NCBI RefSeq assembly: GCF_009908285.1
Contig: NZ_JAAARM010000016.1
Span: 62,001 to 126,000 of the forward strand
Source of the DNA: Pseudomonas sp. Fl4BN1
Lineage (GTDB): Bacteria; Pseudomonadota; Gammaproteobacteria; Pseudomonadales; Pseudomonadaceae
Length of the DNA stretch: 64,000 nucleotides
Reading direction: 5' to 3'
The notes beneath the pieces are model-generated. The model made no database searches and had not been told where the DNA came from. It saw nothing but the letters and a program-made list of their open reading frames with translations. Positions 54,901-62,548 of this stretch are shown here, in pieces (position 1 is the stretch's first letter; every line of letters starts with the position of its first letter). The position numbers and the translations under genes are program-made.

Positions 54901-54970
54901 CAACAGGGCGGAGGAGCTGGCGGCGCAAGTGCCAGCGGTCGGCCTGAACGAGGGCGATATCCGCAACTGA
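51911..54970 (+). CDS. TpsA exoprotein 1 (FHA-type adhesin, 14 GLUG repeats)
   Basis: 1019 aa. Residues 1-53 are an extended signal peptide (ESPR; MNKVYALVWNQAQGCW, Arg-rich, then a hydrophobic core to AFA). The TPS domain (54 to about 290) has the secretion motif NPNG at 136-139 (RVFLINPNGVVFG) and the beta-helix pattern GLVVSTKNIS. A beta-helical stem follows. From about 575 to the end run 14 GLUG repeats (GGLVGxNxGxIxNxxAxG). AAGGAG precedes the ATG. It is the likely substrate of the TpsB just upstream (CupB5 position). Confidence 0.9.
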   Translation: MNKVYALVWNQAQGCWSVADEGARRRRRSGTRKGLVVMVAGLLGIGALPMAFALPTGENITFGQADILTFENGKQMSINQHSDKLITEWNDFSVNRGQTVTFSQPTKTSVALNRVIGVNGSNIQGQINANGRVFLINPNGVVFGNNAQVNVGGLVVSTKNISDDNFKAGNYKFAGTSQAEIVNNGVITTTDGGSVALLGKSVRNEGDIKAQKGRVALGGGDAFTVSFDSNNLLDLKVDAAAINALVSNGGLLKADGGQVLMTARSAGSMLQTVVNNQGAIEANTLSRKAGKITLDGGDVGVVNVGGSMSANALTSIGDGGVVETKGADTKVQLAARVNTLATNGKAGTWKISSTDINVSPTSTPGSNNVYADTLSFNLASTNVELSSKSGDVSIDGDINWSSGNHLNVASARDINLNKNLKASGTGARVELQADRDIKLNGAVALTGANSSLGLVYGNSYVLGDRGQVTLSGSGASFDVNDDLYTVIQNSAQLQAIGTNLGGLYVLGNDIKGTGIIKTIGGNRQFNGIFEGLGNTISGFTVNTDGPYGGLFGRSSGSISNLKLASMRINGTTSNSGFGKIGGLVGENTGRIENVSGTNLVVNANSNQTNTVGGLVGVNAGGSINRGSVTGTVTGNNNTLAMGGLVGENNVGRAGVGSITNSSTNVQVLGTVQLSEVGGMGGLVGINKGGEIKGSSSAGTIGTGFRPPVNPPVRPPYIDPNLGGLVGYNQGGLIENASSSVNVWGYAASRIGGLVGTNKSGTIIDSSASGAVTGAASLAAGGLVGFNQNSELKNVKATGTVTDSTGTNIGGLVGKSEDSQIHTAEATGNVTGGANSNVGGLIGHNFGGNTEYVVARGNASGGNISNVGGLVGYNDGDLSSAEASGNVRGGVTSFVGGLVGTNGDLVDHRINSASAKGDVVGGDRSAVGGLVGQNKSFITNSLADGQVSGGVSALLGGLVGLNTGDLRNSSASGKINFVARNAQTYGGLVGVNYGDMRYNRAEELAAQVPAVGLNEGDIRN

Positions 54971-55199
54971 TGACCGGTACCCACTGATCTGAGGAAGGGC
55001 AGTTCCCCGGTGCACCTGGCTGATGCCTGGCGTATCGGGTGCTGACTGATGACGGGTACCTGCTTGTCTCGTTCCTTGATGATCTTTCTTAAGGGTGGCC
55101 GGAAGCAGCCGGCCATTGTTGGACAACCCATCTCGTTTGTGCAGGGCATGGCCGTTCACATAGGCGGTGCTCCAACAGTGCAGACAGGGAGAAAGACAG

Positions 55200-56342
55200 A
55201 TGATTCGCCAATGGCTGAGGCTTGTAACCGAGCGTAGACCGCTGTCCCTGTGGGTTCATGGCGTCGTGCTTGCAGCGATGCTTTGCGGCTGGGTCGGCAC
55301 GGAAGCGCGCGCAGCCTCGGTGAACGGTTATGCCAGGGGCTGCGACGTCACCAGCAACGCCGTTACGCAATGGGTGCTGGTCAACCCGTTGAACACCAAT
55401 ACCGCGGTGGGAACCGTGTTATGGCAGCGTACGCTGACCTTGCATACCAGTTTCAACCTGGCTGTCTCCGGCAGACCTCGGGAGCTGGTGACTGCGGGGC
55501 ATTGGACCCTCGGTACGCCGCAGTACGATGGCGCCGCGCCTACCGATGTCGCCGGCATTGGCCTGCGACTGGATGTTGCTCCTCGAGGGAGCAAGAAAAT
55601 ACGGGTGACCCAGGGCACCTACCCGATTGCCTTGGAAAAAAATGACGACCTGGTCTTTGAGAGCGGTTTACCCAAGCAGACCATGGTCACCCAGGTTGTT
55701 CAATCACTGATCCTGACCGTGCAACCGGATCAGTTGCCCACGGGCACCCTCAAAGTGACTCAGGTAACAGGCTCTTCCTACCTGCAGTTGTATGCGTACG
55801 ACCTGGAAAAAAACGAGTCGACCCTGGGGGCCCAATTGAGCCAGCTCAGCACACCGCTGACCGGCAGTTGCCGCACGAGCCTGGTCATGGGCGGCATGGA
55901 CTTCAACATGAACATCGAGCTGCCCAAGACCTGCGTGGTGGAAGCCTACAAAGATATCGGAGTGCGCTTGGGGCGCTTCGCCCTGTCGGACTTTCCCCAG
56001 GTTAACGCTACCTCGCCTGCGGTTCCCTTCAGTATCGGGTTGAGCCGTTGTTCGATGCAGGCCAAGCCTCGCATCAGCTTTATCGACAAGTCAGGGGGCT
56101 CGTCGGTCAGGGGCGTACTGGGCCTGATCAACTCCCAGACCCGGGGGTTCGGCATTGTCATGACCAATGGGCTGACTTCGGAGCGCATCGAGTACAGCGG
56201 CCAGAGCTACGAGATGCAGCGCATCGGCGATGGCGCAAGCATTCCCCTGCGAGCCAGCTACATCCGCATTGGCAATGACCGGGAAGTCCAGGCCGGGGGG
56301 GCTGCCAACGGGGCCGCAGAGTTCACTTTTACCTTCCCATGA
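55200..56342 (+). CDS. Two-domain fimbrial adhesin (CupB6-like)
   Basis: 380 aa from the ATG at 55200 (GGGAG upstream). Signal peptide ends ARA-ASVNGY (about residue 39). The N-terminal domain (about 40-220) has no clear family. The C-terminal pilin domain (about 225-380) has its own Cys pair (LPKTCVVEA, LSRCSMQAK) and ends EFTFTFP, the alternating hydrophobic strand that a chaperone binds. This two-domain layout suggests a tip adhesin. It stands between tpsA1 and tpsA2, as cupB6 follows cupB5. Confidence 0.8.
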   Translation: MIRQWLRLVTERRPLSLWVHGVVLAAMLCGWVGTEARAASVNGYARGCDVTSNAVTQWVLVNPLNTNTAVGTVLWQRTLTLHTSFNLAVSGRPRELVTAGHWTLGTPQYDGAAPTDVAGIGLRLDVAPRGSKKIRVTQGTYPIALEKNDDLVFESGLPKQTMVTQVVQSLILTVQPDQLPTGTLKVTQVTGSSYLQLYAYDLEKNESTLGAQLSQLSTPLTGSCRTSLVMGGMDFNMNIELPKTCVVEAYKDIGVRLGRFALSDFPQVNATSPAVPFSIGLSRCSMQAKPRISFIDKSGGSSVRGVLGLINSQTRGFGIVMTNGLTSERIEYSGQSYEMQRIGDGASIPLRASYIRIGNDREVQAGGAANGAAEFTFTFP

Positions 56343-56442
56343 TCGCGACCGGTCATTGAGCCGGTTCGTCCGTGGGCGAGTTCTACCCAACACCGTCGTT
56401 CAGTTTTGAAGGCCTAGCGAGCGCTTCAGCGGCAGTGCCGTG

Positions 56443-56458
56443 CTGCAAAGGTTTGCAG
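56443..56458 (+). promoter_or_regulatory. Palindromic leader element before tpsA2
   Basis: CTGCAAAGGTTTGCAG is a perfect 16-bp palindrome, 28 nt before the tpsA2 ATG. Its core TGCAAAGGTTTGCA is repeated before tpsA3. Confidence 0.65.
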
Positions 56459-56486
56459 TACGTAGACAAATCGATATGGAGTTTGC

Positions 56487-59477
56487 ATGAACAAGATCTA
56501 TGCGTTGGTATGGAACCAGGCCCAGGGCTGCTGGAACGTCACTCACGAAGGCGCCCGGCGTCGGCGTACCGGTTCCGGCAAGGGCCTGGTGGTGGCTGTT
56601 GCCAGTCTCCTGGCATTGACCGGGTTGCCCTCGGCGTTTGCCTTGCCCACCGGCGGGGAGGTGGTGTCCGGCACTGCCGACATCCTTACCCAGGGCTCGA
56701 ACATGTCGATCAATCAGCATACGGACAAGCTGACCACGAATTGGAATGACTTCAGTGTTCAGTCCAATCAATCGGTGACCTTCAACCAGCCTTCCAGCAC
56801 CTCGATTGCCCTGAACCGGGTTGTCGGTGTCAACGGTAGTAACATCCAAGGGCAGATTAACGCCAATGGCCGGGTGTTCCTGATCAACCCCAACGGGGTG
56901 GTGTTTGGCCAAGGCTCACAGGTGAATGTCGGCGGCCTGGTGGCTACGACCCGCGACATCAGCGATGCCGATTTCAAGGCCGGCAACTACAAGTTCACCG
57001 GCGACTCGGCGGCCGAGGTCGTCAACCAGGGTTCCATCACTGCCGCTGACGGCGGTGGCGTTGCGCTGCTCGGGGCCAAGGTGACCAACCAAGGCACGAT
57101 CACGGCGCAGAATGGGCGTGTTGCACTGGCCGCAGGCAATGGCTTCACCGTCAGCTTCGACGACAACCAACTGCTGGACCTGCACGTCGACAGCGCAGCG
57201 CTCAACGCGCTGGTGCACAACACCAAAACCGGCCTGCTCAAGGCCGATGGCGGGCAGGTGCTGATGACCGCCAAGAGCGCGGGCTCGATGCTGCAGACGG
57301 TGGTCAACAACCAGGGCACTATCGAAGCCAACACCCTGTCGCAAAAAGCCGGGCGCATTACCCTGGATGGCGGCGACGTGGGCGTGGTCAGTGTCGATGG
57401 CTCGCTGCACGCCAGTGCGCTGGACGGCAAGGGCGATGGTGGGGTGGTCGAGACCCGGGGCGCCACCACCCGGGCGCAGCTGACGACCAAGGTCGACACC
57501 CAGTCCAGGAATGGCCGCACGGGCACCTGGAAGATCGCCAGCAACGAAGTCAAGGTTGGCTCCTTCTTCAACGCCAACAGCAACACTGCCCATGCCGACA
57601 CCGTGTCGCGCAACCTGGCCACGACCAATATCGAACTGGCCAGTGGCAAGGGCGATGTAGCGGTGGAAAACGGGCTGCGCTGGTCCAGCGGTAACCAGTT
57701 GACCCTCTCTTCGGCCAAAGACATCCGCCTGGATGACCGCCTGTCTGCCACTGGCGCCAATGCCCGGGTCGAACTCAACGCCCAGGGTGGCATCAAGCTC
57801 AACCGTCAACTGACGCTGAGCGGCAGCAACAGCAGCCTCGGGCTGAACCACGGTAGTGGGTTTGTCATGGGCCAGAATAGCGGCGTCACGCTGTCCGGCA
57901 ACGGGGCCCGTTTCGACGCCAACGGCCAAGCCTACCGCGTCATTCAAGACACCACGCAGTTGCAGGCGATCGATCAGGACCTGGCAGGTCGCTACGTCCT
58001 GGGCAACTCCATCAACAGCAGTAACCGCCTGACCTCGATCGGTGAGCAGCAGGCCTTCAGTGGCATCTTCGATGGCCTGGGCAACACCCTCAGCGGTTTG
58101 ACGATCAACAGCAACGGCACCGATGGCGGACTGTTCGCCAGCTCGTCCGGCAGCATCGGCAACCTCAAGCTGGCCTCGTTGACCATCAACGGTGCCATGC
58201 CCACCTCCGGTTCCAGTGCTGTCGGTGGCTTGGTCGGACGCAACAGCGGGAGCATTGCCAACGTCAGCGCCAGCAATCTGCGGGTAAATGCCAAGAGCCG
58301 ACAGGACAACGTGATCGGCGGGCTGGTGGGCAGCAACGTCGGTGGCTCCATCGACGCCTCGTCGATAAGCGGTGTGGTACTGGGCAATAGCTACACCTCG
58401 GCGGCCGGTGGCCTGGTGGGCGAGAACCGTCAGGTGGACGGTAGTGGCGGTACAGTGACCAACAGCAGCGCCGATGTCCGGCTCACCGCCAGCATCGCCA
58501 GCAATGCCGAGGGCGGAGTGGGTGGGTTGGTGGGCATCAACCATCAAGGACTGATTGCCGATTCCTCCAGTTCGGGAGCGGTTTCCAGTGGCAACAGCTA
58601 CAGCTACAAGGGCACCAACCTGGGCGGCCTGGTGGGTTACAACCAAGGCGGTCGTATCGAGCGCTCCCAGTCTTCGGCAACGGTATCCGGCACTGGCGCG
58701 AGCAACGCCGGAGGCCTGGTCGGTCGCAACGAATCGGGCCGGATCAGTGATTCGGTAGCCAGTGGCAGGTTGCAGGGCAACAGCTTTGCCACGGCTGGTG
58801 GCCTGGTGGGGCTGAACCACGACAGCGTGCTGCGCAACGTCAACGCCAGCGGCGCGGTGAATGCGGGGAACAGCCTGCACATCGGTGGCCTGGTGGGGCA
58901 GAACCTTGACAGTGACATCGGCCTTGCCGAAGCGTCCGGCCTGGTTCAGGGCGGTAGCAACAGCACTGTAGGTGGGCTTGTTGGTTCCAACGCTGGTGGG
59001 CTCATTGCCAACTCCCTGGCCTTGGGCAATGTCACTGGCAAGGATCAAAGCCATGTCGGTGGGCTCATCGGCTACAACGCCGGGGACCTGAAGTCAGTCG
59101 AGGCCCATGGTGATGTCAGTGGCGGTGCCAAGAGCGCGGTCGGCGGTCTGGTGGGTACTCATGGCGTTGCCAAGGGTGACAGCCTCATCGACACCGCTTC
59201 GGCCAAGGGCAATGTCTCCGGGGGCAGTTACAGCATGGCCGGCGGCCTGGTGGGGCAGAACAATGCGCGGATCGTCAACACGCTCGCCAGTGGCGAGGTT
59301 TCGGGCAGCCGTGATGCCCGTCTGGGTGGCCTGGCGGGGGTGGACCTGGGTGACATTCGTCAATCCGCAGCCTTCGGCAATATCAACGTGATTGCTCCCA
59401 ACTACGCAAGCACGGGCTACGACCGCCCATTGAATCAGGCAGCCAACCTCAACCAGGGCGAGCAGCGTAACTGGTGA
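56487..59477 (+). CDS. TpsA exoprotein 2 (FHA-type adhesin, 13 GLUG repeats)
   Basis: 996 aa, paralog of TpsA1. Extended signal 1-52 ends SAFA-LPTGGEV. The TPS domain carries the same RVFLINPNGVVFGQGSQVNVGG stretch and AAEVVNQGSITAADGGGVALLG. The stem and GLUG section align with TpsA1 in order; 13 GLUG units are seen, and the C-terminus ends NLNQGEQRNW. There is no separate TpsB, so the pore at 50053 may export it too. The leader has the TGCAAAGGTTTGCA palindrome. Confidence 0.9.
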   Translation: MNKIYALVWNQAQGCWNVTHEGARRRRTGSGKGLVVAVASLLALTGLPSAFALPTGGEVVSGTADILTQGSNMSINQHTDKLTTNWNDFSVQSNQSVTFNQPSSTSIALNRVVGVNGSNIQGQINANGRVFLINPNGVVFGQGSQVNVGGLVATTRDISDADFKAGNYKFTGDSAAEVVNQGSITAADGGGVALLGAKVTNQGTITAQNGRVALAAGNGFTVSFDDNQLLDLHVDSAALNALVHNTKTGLLKADGGQVLMTAKSAGSMLQTVVNNQGTIEANTLSQKAGRITLDGGDVGVVSVDGSLHASALDGKGDGGVVETRGATTRAQLTTKVDTQSRNGRTGTWKIASNEVKVGSFFNANSNTAHADTVSRNLATTNIELASGKGDVAVENGLRWSSGNQLTLSSAKDIRLDDRLSATGANARVELNAQGGIKLNRQLTLSGSNSSLGLNHGSGFVMGQNSGVTLSGNGARFDANGQAYRVIQDTTQLQAIDQDLAGRYVLGNSINSSNRLTSIGEQQAFSGIFDGLGNTLSGLTINSNGTDGGLFASSSGSIGNLKLASLTINGAMPTSGSSAVGGLVGRNSGSIANVSASNLRVNAKSRQDNVIGGLVGSNVGGSIDASSISGVVLGNSYTSAAGGLVGENRQVDGSGGTVTNSSADVRLTASIASNAEGGVGGLVGINHQGLIADSSSSGAVSSGNSYSYKGTNLGGLVGYNQGGRIERSQSSATVSGTGASNAGGLVGRNESGRISDSVASGRLQGNSFATAGGLVGLNHDSVLRNVNASGAVNAGNSLHIGGLVGQNLDSDIGLAEASGLVQGGSNSTVGGLVGSNAGGLIANSLALGNVTGKDQSHVGGLIGYNAGDLKSVEAHGDVSGGAKSAVGGLVGTHGVAKGDSLIDTASAKGNVSGGSYSMAGGLVGQNNARIVNTLASGEVSGSRDARLGGLAGVDLGDIRQSAAFGNINVIAPNYASTGYDRPLNQAANLNQGEQRNW

Positions 59478-59510
59478 TCTGCACCTCTTGATCCAAGGAG
59501 ATGGTCACTC

Positions 59511-59546
59511 CCTCGGTATGCCGTGCGCAAACACGGCATACCGAGG
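59511..59546 (+). terminator. 15-bp perfect hairpin after tpsA2
   Basis: CCTCGGTATGCCGTG (59511-59525) pairs perfectly with CACGGCATACCGAGG (59532-59546), loop of 6. No U-tract follows. It starts 34 nt after tpsA2 and may end or stabilise that mRNA, separating tpsA3 expression. Confidence 0.65.
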
Positions 59547-59744
59547 CTTGCCTGATCCAGGGCTGCTATTGGCCCTGTTCTCTTTTCTGTCCTTTCTGAC
59601 GGCTGGCGGCAGTCAGCCGTTGCTGCATAGCACTTTTTTCCGAGTGATCCGCTGTGACGGGCGCAATACATGGCCCGAGGCTGCGTGAGTGCTTGGCCGT
59701 GTTTCTGCCGGAGCCGTTGTGCCCCAGCAGGTGTTGTGTCGCCT

Positions 59745-59758
59745 TGCAAAGGTTTGCA
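59745..59758 (+). promoter_or_regulatory. Palindromic leader element before tpsA3
   Basis: TGCAAAGGTTTGCA, identical to the core of the element before tpsA2, 29 nt before the ATG. In both leaders TCGATA and GGA(G/A)T follow at similar spacing. Confidence 0.65.
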
Positions 59759-59787
59759 GGGTTTTGATCAGTCGATAAGGAATCTTT

Positions 59788-62196
59788 ATGAACAAGATTT
59801 ATGCGTTGGTATGGAACCAGGCCCAGGGCTGCTGGAATGTGACTCACGAAGGCGCTCGCCGCCGTCGTCGTTCGGGCTCCGGAAAGGGTTTGATTGTGGC
59901 GGCAGCCAGTGTCCTTGCCTTGGCGTGCATGCCATCGGCGTTCGCCTTGCCGACAGGGGGCGCGGTGGTGTCCGGGAGTGCGGATATTTCGACTCAGGGC
60001 AATCACATGTCCATCAACCAGAACACCGACAAGCTGGTCACCAACTGGAAGGATTTCAATGTCCAGACCGGTCAATCGGTGACCTTTAATCAGCCCACCA
60101 ATACTTCGATTGCCTTGAACCGGGTGGTTGGTGTCAATGGCAGTATGATCCTGGGGACGATCAACGCCAACGGTCAGGTGTTCCTGGTCAACCCCAACGG
60201 GGTGGTGTTCGGCAATAACGCTCAAGTGAATGTTGGCGGCCTGGTGGTCTCGACACAGGGCATCGGCAATGAGCAGTTCAATGCCGGTAACTATCAGTTC
60301 TCCGGCACCTCCAAGGCCAGAATCGTCAACCTCGGCAAGATCACCGCCGCTGACGGTGGCAGTGTTGCACTGTTGGCCGCAGACGTTCTCAACAACGGCA
60401 CCATCACGGCGCAAAACGGCCGTGTGGCATTGGGTGCGGGTGAAGCGTTCACGGTCAGCTTTGACGGTGACAACCTGCTGGACCTGCAAGTTGATTCCGC
60501 CGCGCTCAATGCGCTGGTGGCCAACGGAGGCCTGCTCAAGGCCGATGGCGGTCAAGTACTGATGACCGCCAAGAGTGCCGGCGCGATGACGCAGATAGTG
60601 GTCAACAACACCGGCACTATCGAAGCCAATACCTTGTCGCAAAAGGCCGGTCGCATCACCCTGGACGGCGGTGATGTGGGCAGGGTCAACGTCGACGGTG
60701 CATTGCTGGCCAATGCCCCGGACGAGGGTAACGGTGGTGTGATCGAAACCCGCGGCGGGATGACTTGGGTGCAAAAAAATGCTCGTGTCTCCACCCAGGC
60801 AAAAAATGGTCAGACGGGAACCTGGAAGATCGAAGCTGAGCAGGTCGCGGTTGGCGGGTCCATGGCCGACTACTTTGGGATCAATCATGGCGATACCCTG
60901 TCGCGGAATCTGGCGACCACCAATATCGAGTTGGCCAGCAGCAAGGGCGATGTCGTGGTGGACGGACCGATCAACTGGAGCAGCGGCAATCAGTTGACCC
61001 TCTCTGCGGCCAAGGACATTCAGCTCAATGGCAACCTGGCAGCCAATGGGGCCAAGGCCCGGGTCGAGCTCAATGCCAAGGAGCGCATTGGGCTCAACGG
61101 TAAAGTGCAACTCACCGGGAGCGACAGCAGCCTGGGCCTGAACCACGGTGCTGACCTCACCTTGGGTAAAAACAGCCAGGTGACCCTGTCCGGCAGTGGT
61201 GCCGGGTTCGACGCCAACGGGGCCAAGTACGAGGTCATTCAGAACGCTGCGCAGTTGCAGGCAATCGATAAGCGCCTGGATGGCCGCTACGTCCTGGGCA
61301 CTGCCCTCAACGGCTTCGGCAACCTCACGTCGATTGGTGGTGCCGACACGTTCACCGGTGTCTTCAACGGCCTGGGCAACACTATCAGTGGTTTTACCGT
61401 CAACAGTAATGGCGCTCATGGCGGTCTGTTCGGTAGTTCCTCGGGCAGCATCAGCAACCTCAAGCTCGCCTCGCTCACCGTCAAGGGACCAGCCAATACC
61501 CAGGGTGGTGGCGCAGTCGGCGGTCTGGTTGGAAGCAACAGCGGGAGTATCAGCAACGTCCAAGCCAGCAATCTCCAGGTACGTGCCCTTGATGATCAGG
61601 ACAACCAGATCGGCGGACTGGTGGGGATCAACCACGGCGGTTCCATCGATGGTTCTTCGGTGAGCGGTTCAGTGGCTGGCAATACCTCAACTTCGGCAGC
61701 CGGTGGCCTGGCGGGCCTGAACACCGGCTCCGTGAGCAATAGCCACGCCAATGTTCGGGTCGGGGGCTCCTTGGGCGGTCAGGCACCGGTAGGCATGGGC
61801 GGCTTGGTGGGGATCAACCAGGGCGGCTCGATCGCTGACTCTTCGAGCTCGGGAGTGATTGGGTTGGATAATAATGCTTACGCTGCCTCCCGGAACCTGG
61901 GTGGCCTGGTGGGCTACAACCAGAATGGCAGCATCCTGCGCTCCAGCGCCTCGGGCACCGTAATTGGGTATTTCAGCAACAACGCAGGGGGATTGGTCGG
62001 TTTCAACAACTCTGGTCGGATCACTGACTCGTCAGCCAAGGCAATGGTGGTTGGTTTAGGGATGGACACCGCCGGTGGTCTGGTGGGGCTCAACCAGAAC
62101 GGTGTACTGAGCAACGTCAAGGCCACGGGCGTGGTGCACACACAATTTGTCGCGAACGTCGGCAGCCTGGTCGGTAAGAACGTGCTGGATAAGTGA
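59788..62196 (+). CDS. TpsA exoprotein 3 (short FHA-type adhesin, 8 GLUG repeats)
   Basis: 802 aa, the third paralog. Extended signal 1-53 ends SAFA-LPTGGAV; the TPS domain has QVFLVNPNGVVFGNNAQVNVGG and is intact. GLUG repeats begin near 576 and align one-to-one with repeats 1-8 of the other two, then stop: the last is degenerate (VGSLVGKN) and the protein ends VLDK. About 200 residues are missing compared with TpsA1 and TpsA2. No frameshifted remainder is seen after the stop. Confidence 0.88.
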   Translation: MNKIYALVWNQAQGCWNVTHEGARRRRRSGSGKGLIVAAASVLALACMPSAFALPTGGAVVSGSADISTQGNHMSINQNTDKLVTNWKDFNVQTGQSVTFNQPTNTSIALNRVVGVNGSMILGTINANGQVFLVNPNGVVFGNNAQVNVGGLVVSTQGIGNEQFNAGNYQFSGTSKARIVNLGKITAADGGSVALLAADVLNNGTITAQNGRVALGAGEAFTVSFDGDNLLDLQVDSAALNALVANGGLLKADGGQVLMTAKSAGAMTQIVVNNTGTIEANTLSQKAGRITLDGGDVGRVNVDGALLANAPDEGNGGVIETRGGMTWVQKNARVSTQAKNGQTGTWKIEAEQVAVGGSMADYFGINHGDTLSRNLATTNIELASSKGDVVVDGPINWSSGNQLTLSAAKDIQLNGNLAANGAKARVELNAKERIGLNGKVQLTGSDSSLGLNHGADLTLGKNSQVTLSGSGAGFDANGAKYEVIQNAAQLQAIDKRLDGRYVLGTALNGFGNLTSIGGADTFTGVFNGLGNTISGFTVNSNGAHGGLFGSSSGSISNLKLASLTVKGPANTQGGGAVGGLVGSNSGSISNVQASNLQVRALDDQDNQIGGLVGINHGGSIDGSSVSGSVAGNTSTSAAGGLAGLNTGSVSNSHANVRVGGSLGGQAPVGMGGLVGINQGGSIADSSSSGVIGLDNNAYAASRNLGGLVGYNQNGSILRSSASGTVIGYFSNNAGGLVGFNNSGRITDSSAKAMVVGLGMDTAGGLVGLNQNGVLSNVKATGVVHTQFVANVGSLVGKNVLDK

Positions 62197-62548
62197 TGAG
62201 GAGCCCCCGCTGATACCGGGGATGTGAACATTCCAGGAACGTCAGTCCAACACCCTGGCGTTCCTGGGGCCCGCCACCTCAAGGCGGCTATCAGTCAACA
62301 GGCCCTACGCTGCGGGCAAGGTCAAGCCGTCAAGGAAAAACGCCGCTTTCTCTGCACGAGAAAGCGGCGTTTTTTATCGGTAGTTCGCCCGATCATGCAT
62401 GGAATTGGCGGCCAGCAACTGTCTGCTACATGACTACCTGTGAGCCGGTGTCGCTGATCGACAGCTGCTCGAAAGCGCTACGACTATCAGCCAGATGGGG
62501 CGCTGTCGATGGCCGGGCGCGAGTCCCAGGTCATCCGCGATGACAGGC
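62197..62548. other. 3' flank of the adhesin locus
   Basis: About 350 bp without a gene. It holds two hairpins: CCAGGAACG/CGTTCCTGG (62233-62241 and 62259-62267) and the terminator at 62336-62375. The rest shows nothing recognisable. Confidence 0.6.
62336..62375. terminator. Intrinsic terminator closing the adhesin locus
   Basis: CGCCGCTTTCTC (62341-62352) pairs perfectly with GAGAAAGCGGCG (62358-62369), loop 5, with AAAAA before and TTTTTT after. It can also serve the convergent IclR gene. Confidence 0.95.

Larger units (their letters stand above)
59478..59787. other. tpsA2-tpsA3 spacer with strong hairpin
   Basis: 310 bp. Apart from the hairpin at 59511-59546 and the palindromic leader at 59745-59758, I see nothing that codes. 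Confidence 0.6.

Noticed and set aside
53640..54970. GLUG region of tpsA1 as a DNA tandem repeat or CRISPR-like array
   Set aside because: Repeats are at protein level only; unit lengths and bases vary and the reading frame is kept throughout.
56916..59054. A 712-codon open frame antisense to tpsA2 (similar long ones oppose tpsA1 and tpsA3)
   Set aside because: It follows from the repeated GC-rich codon pattern of the GLUG and TPS domains. The TpsA reading has a clear start, ESPR signal and domains; the antisense translation has no family features.
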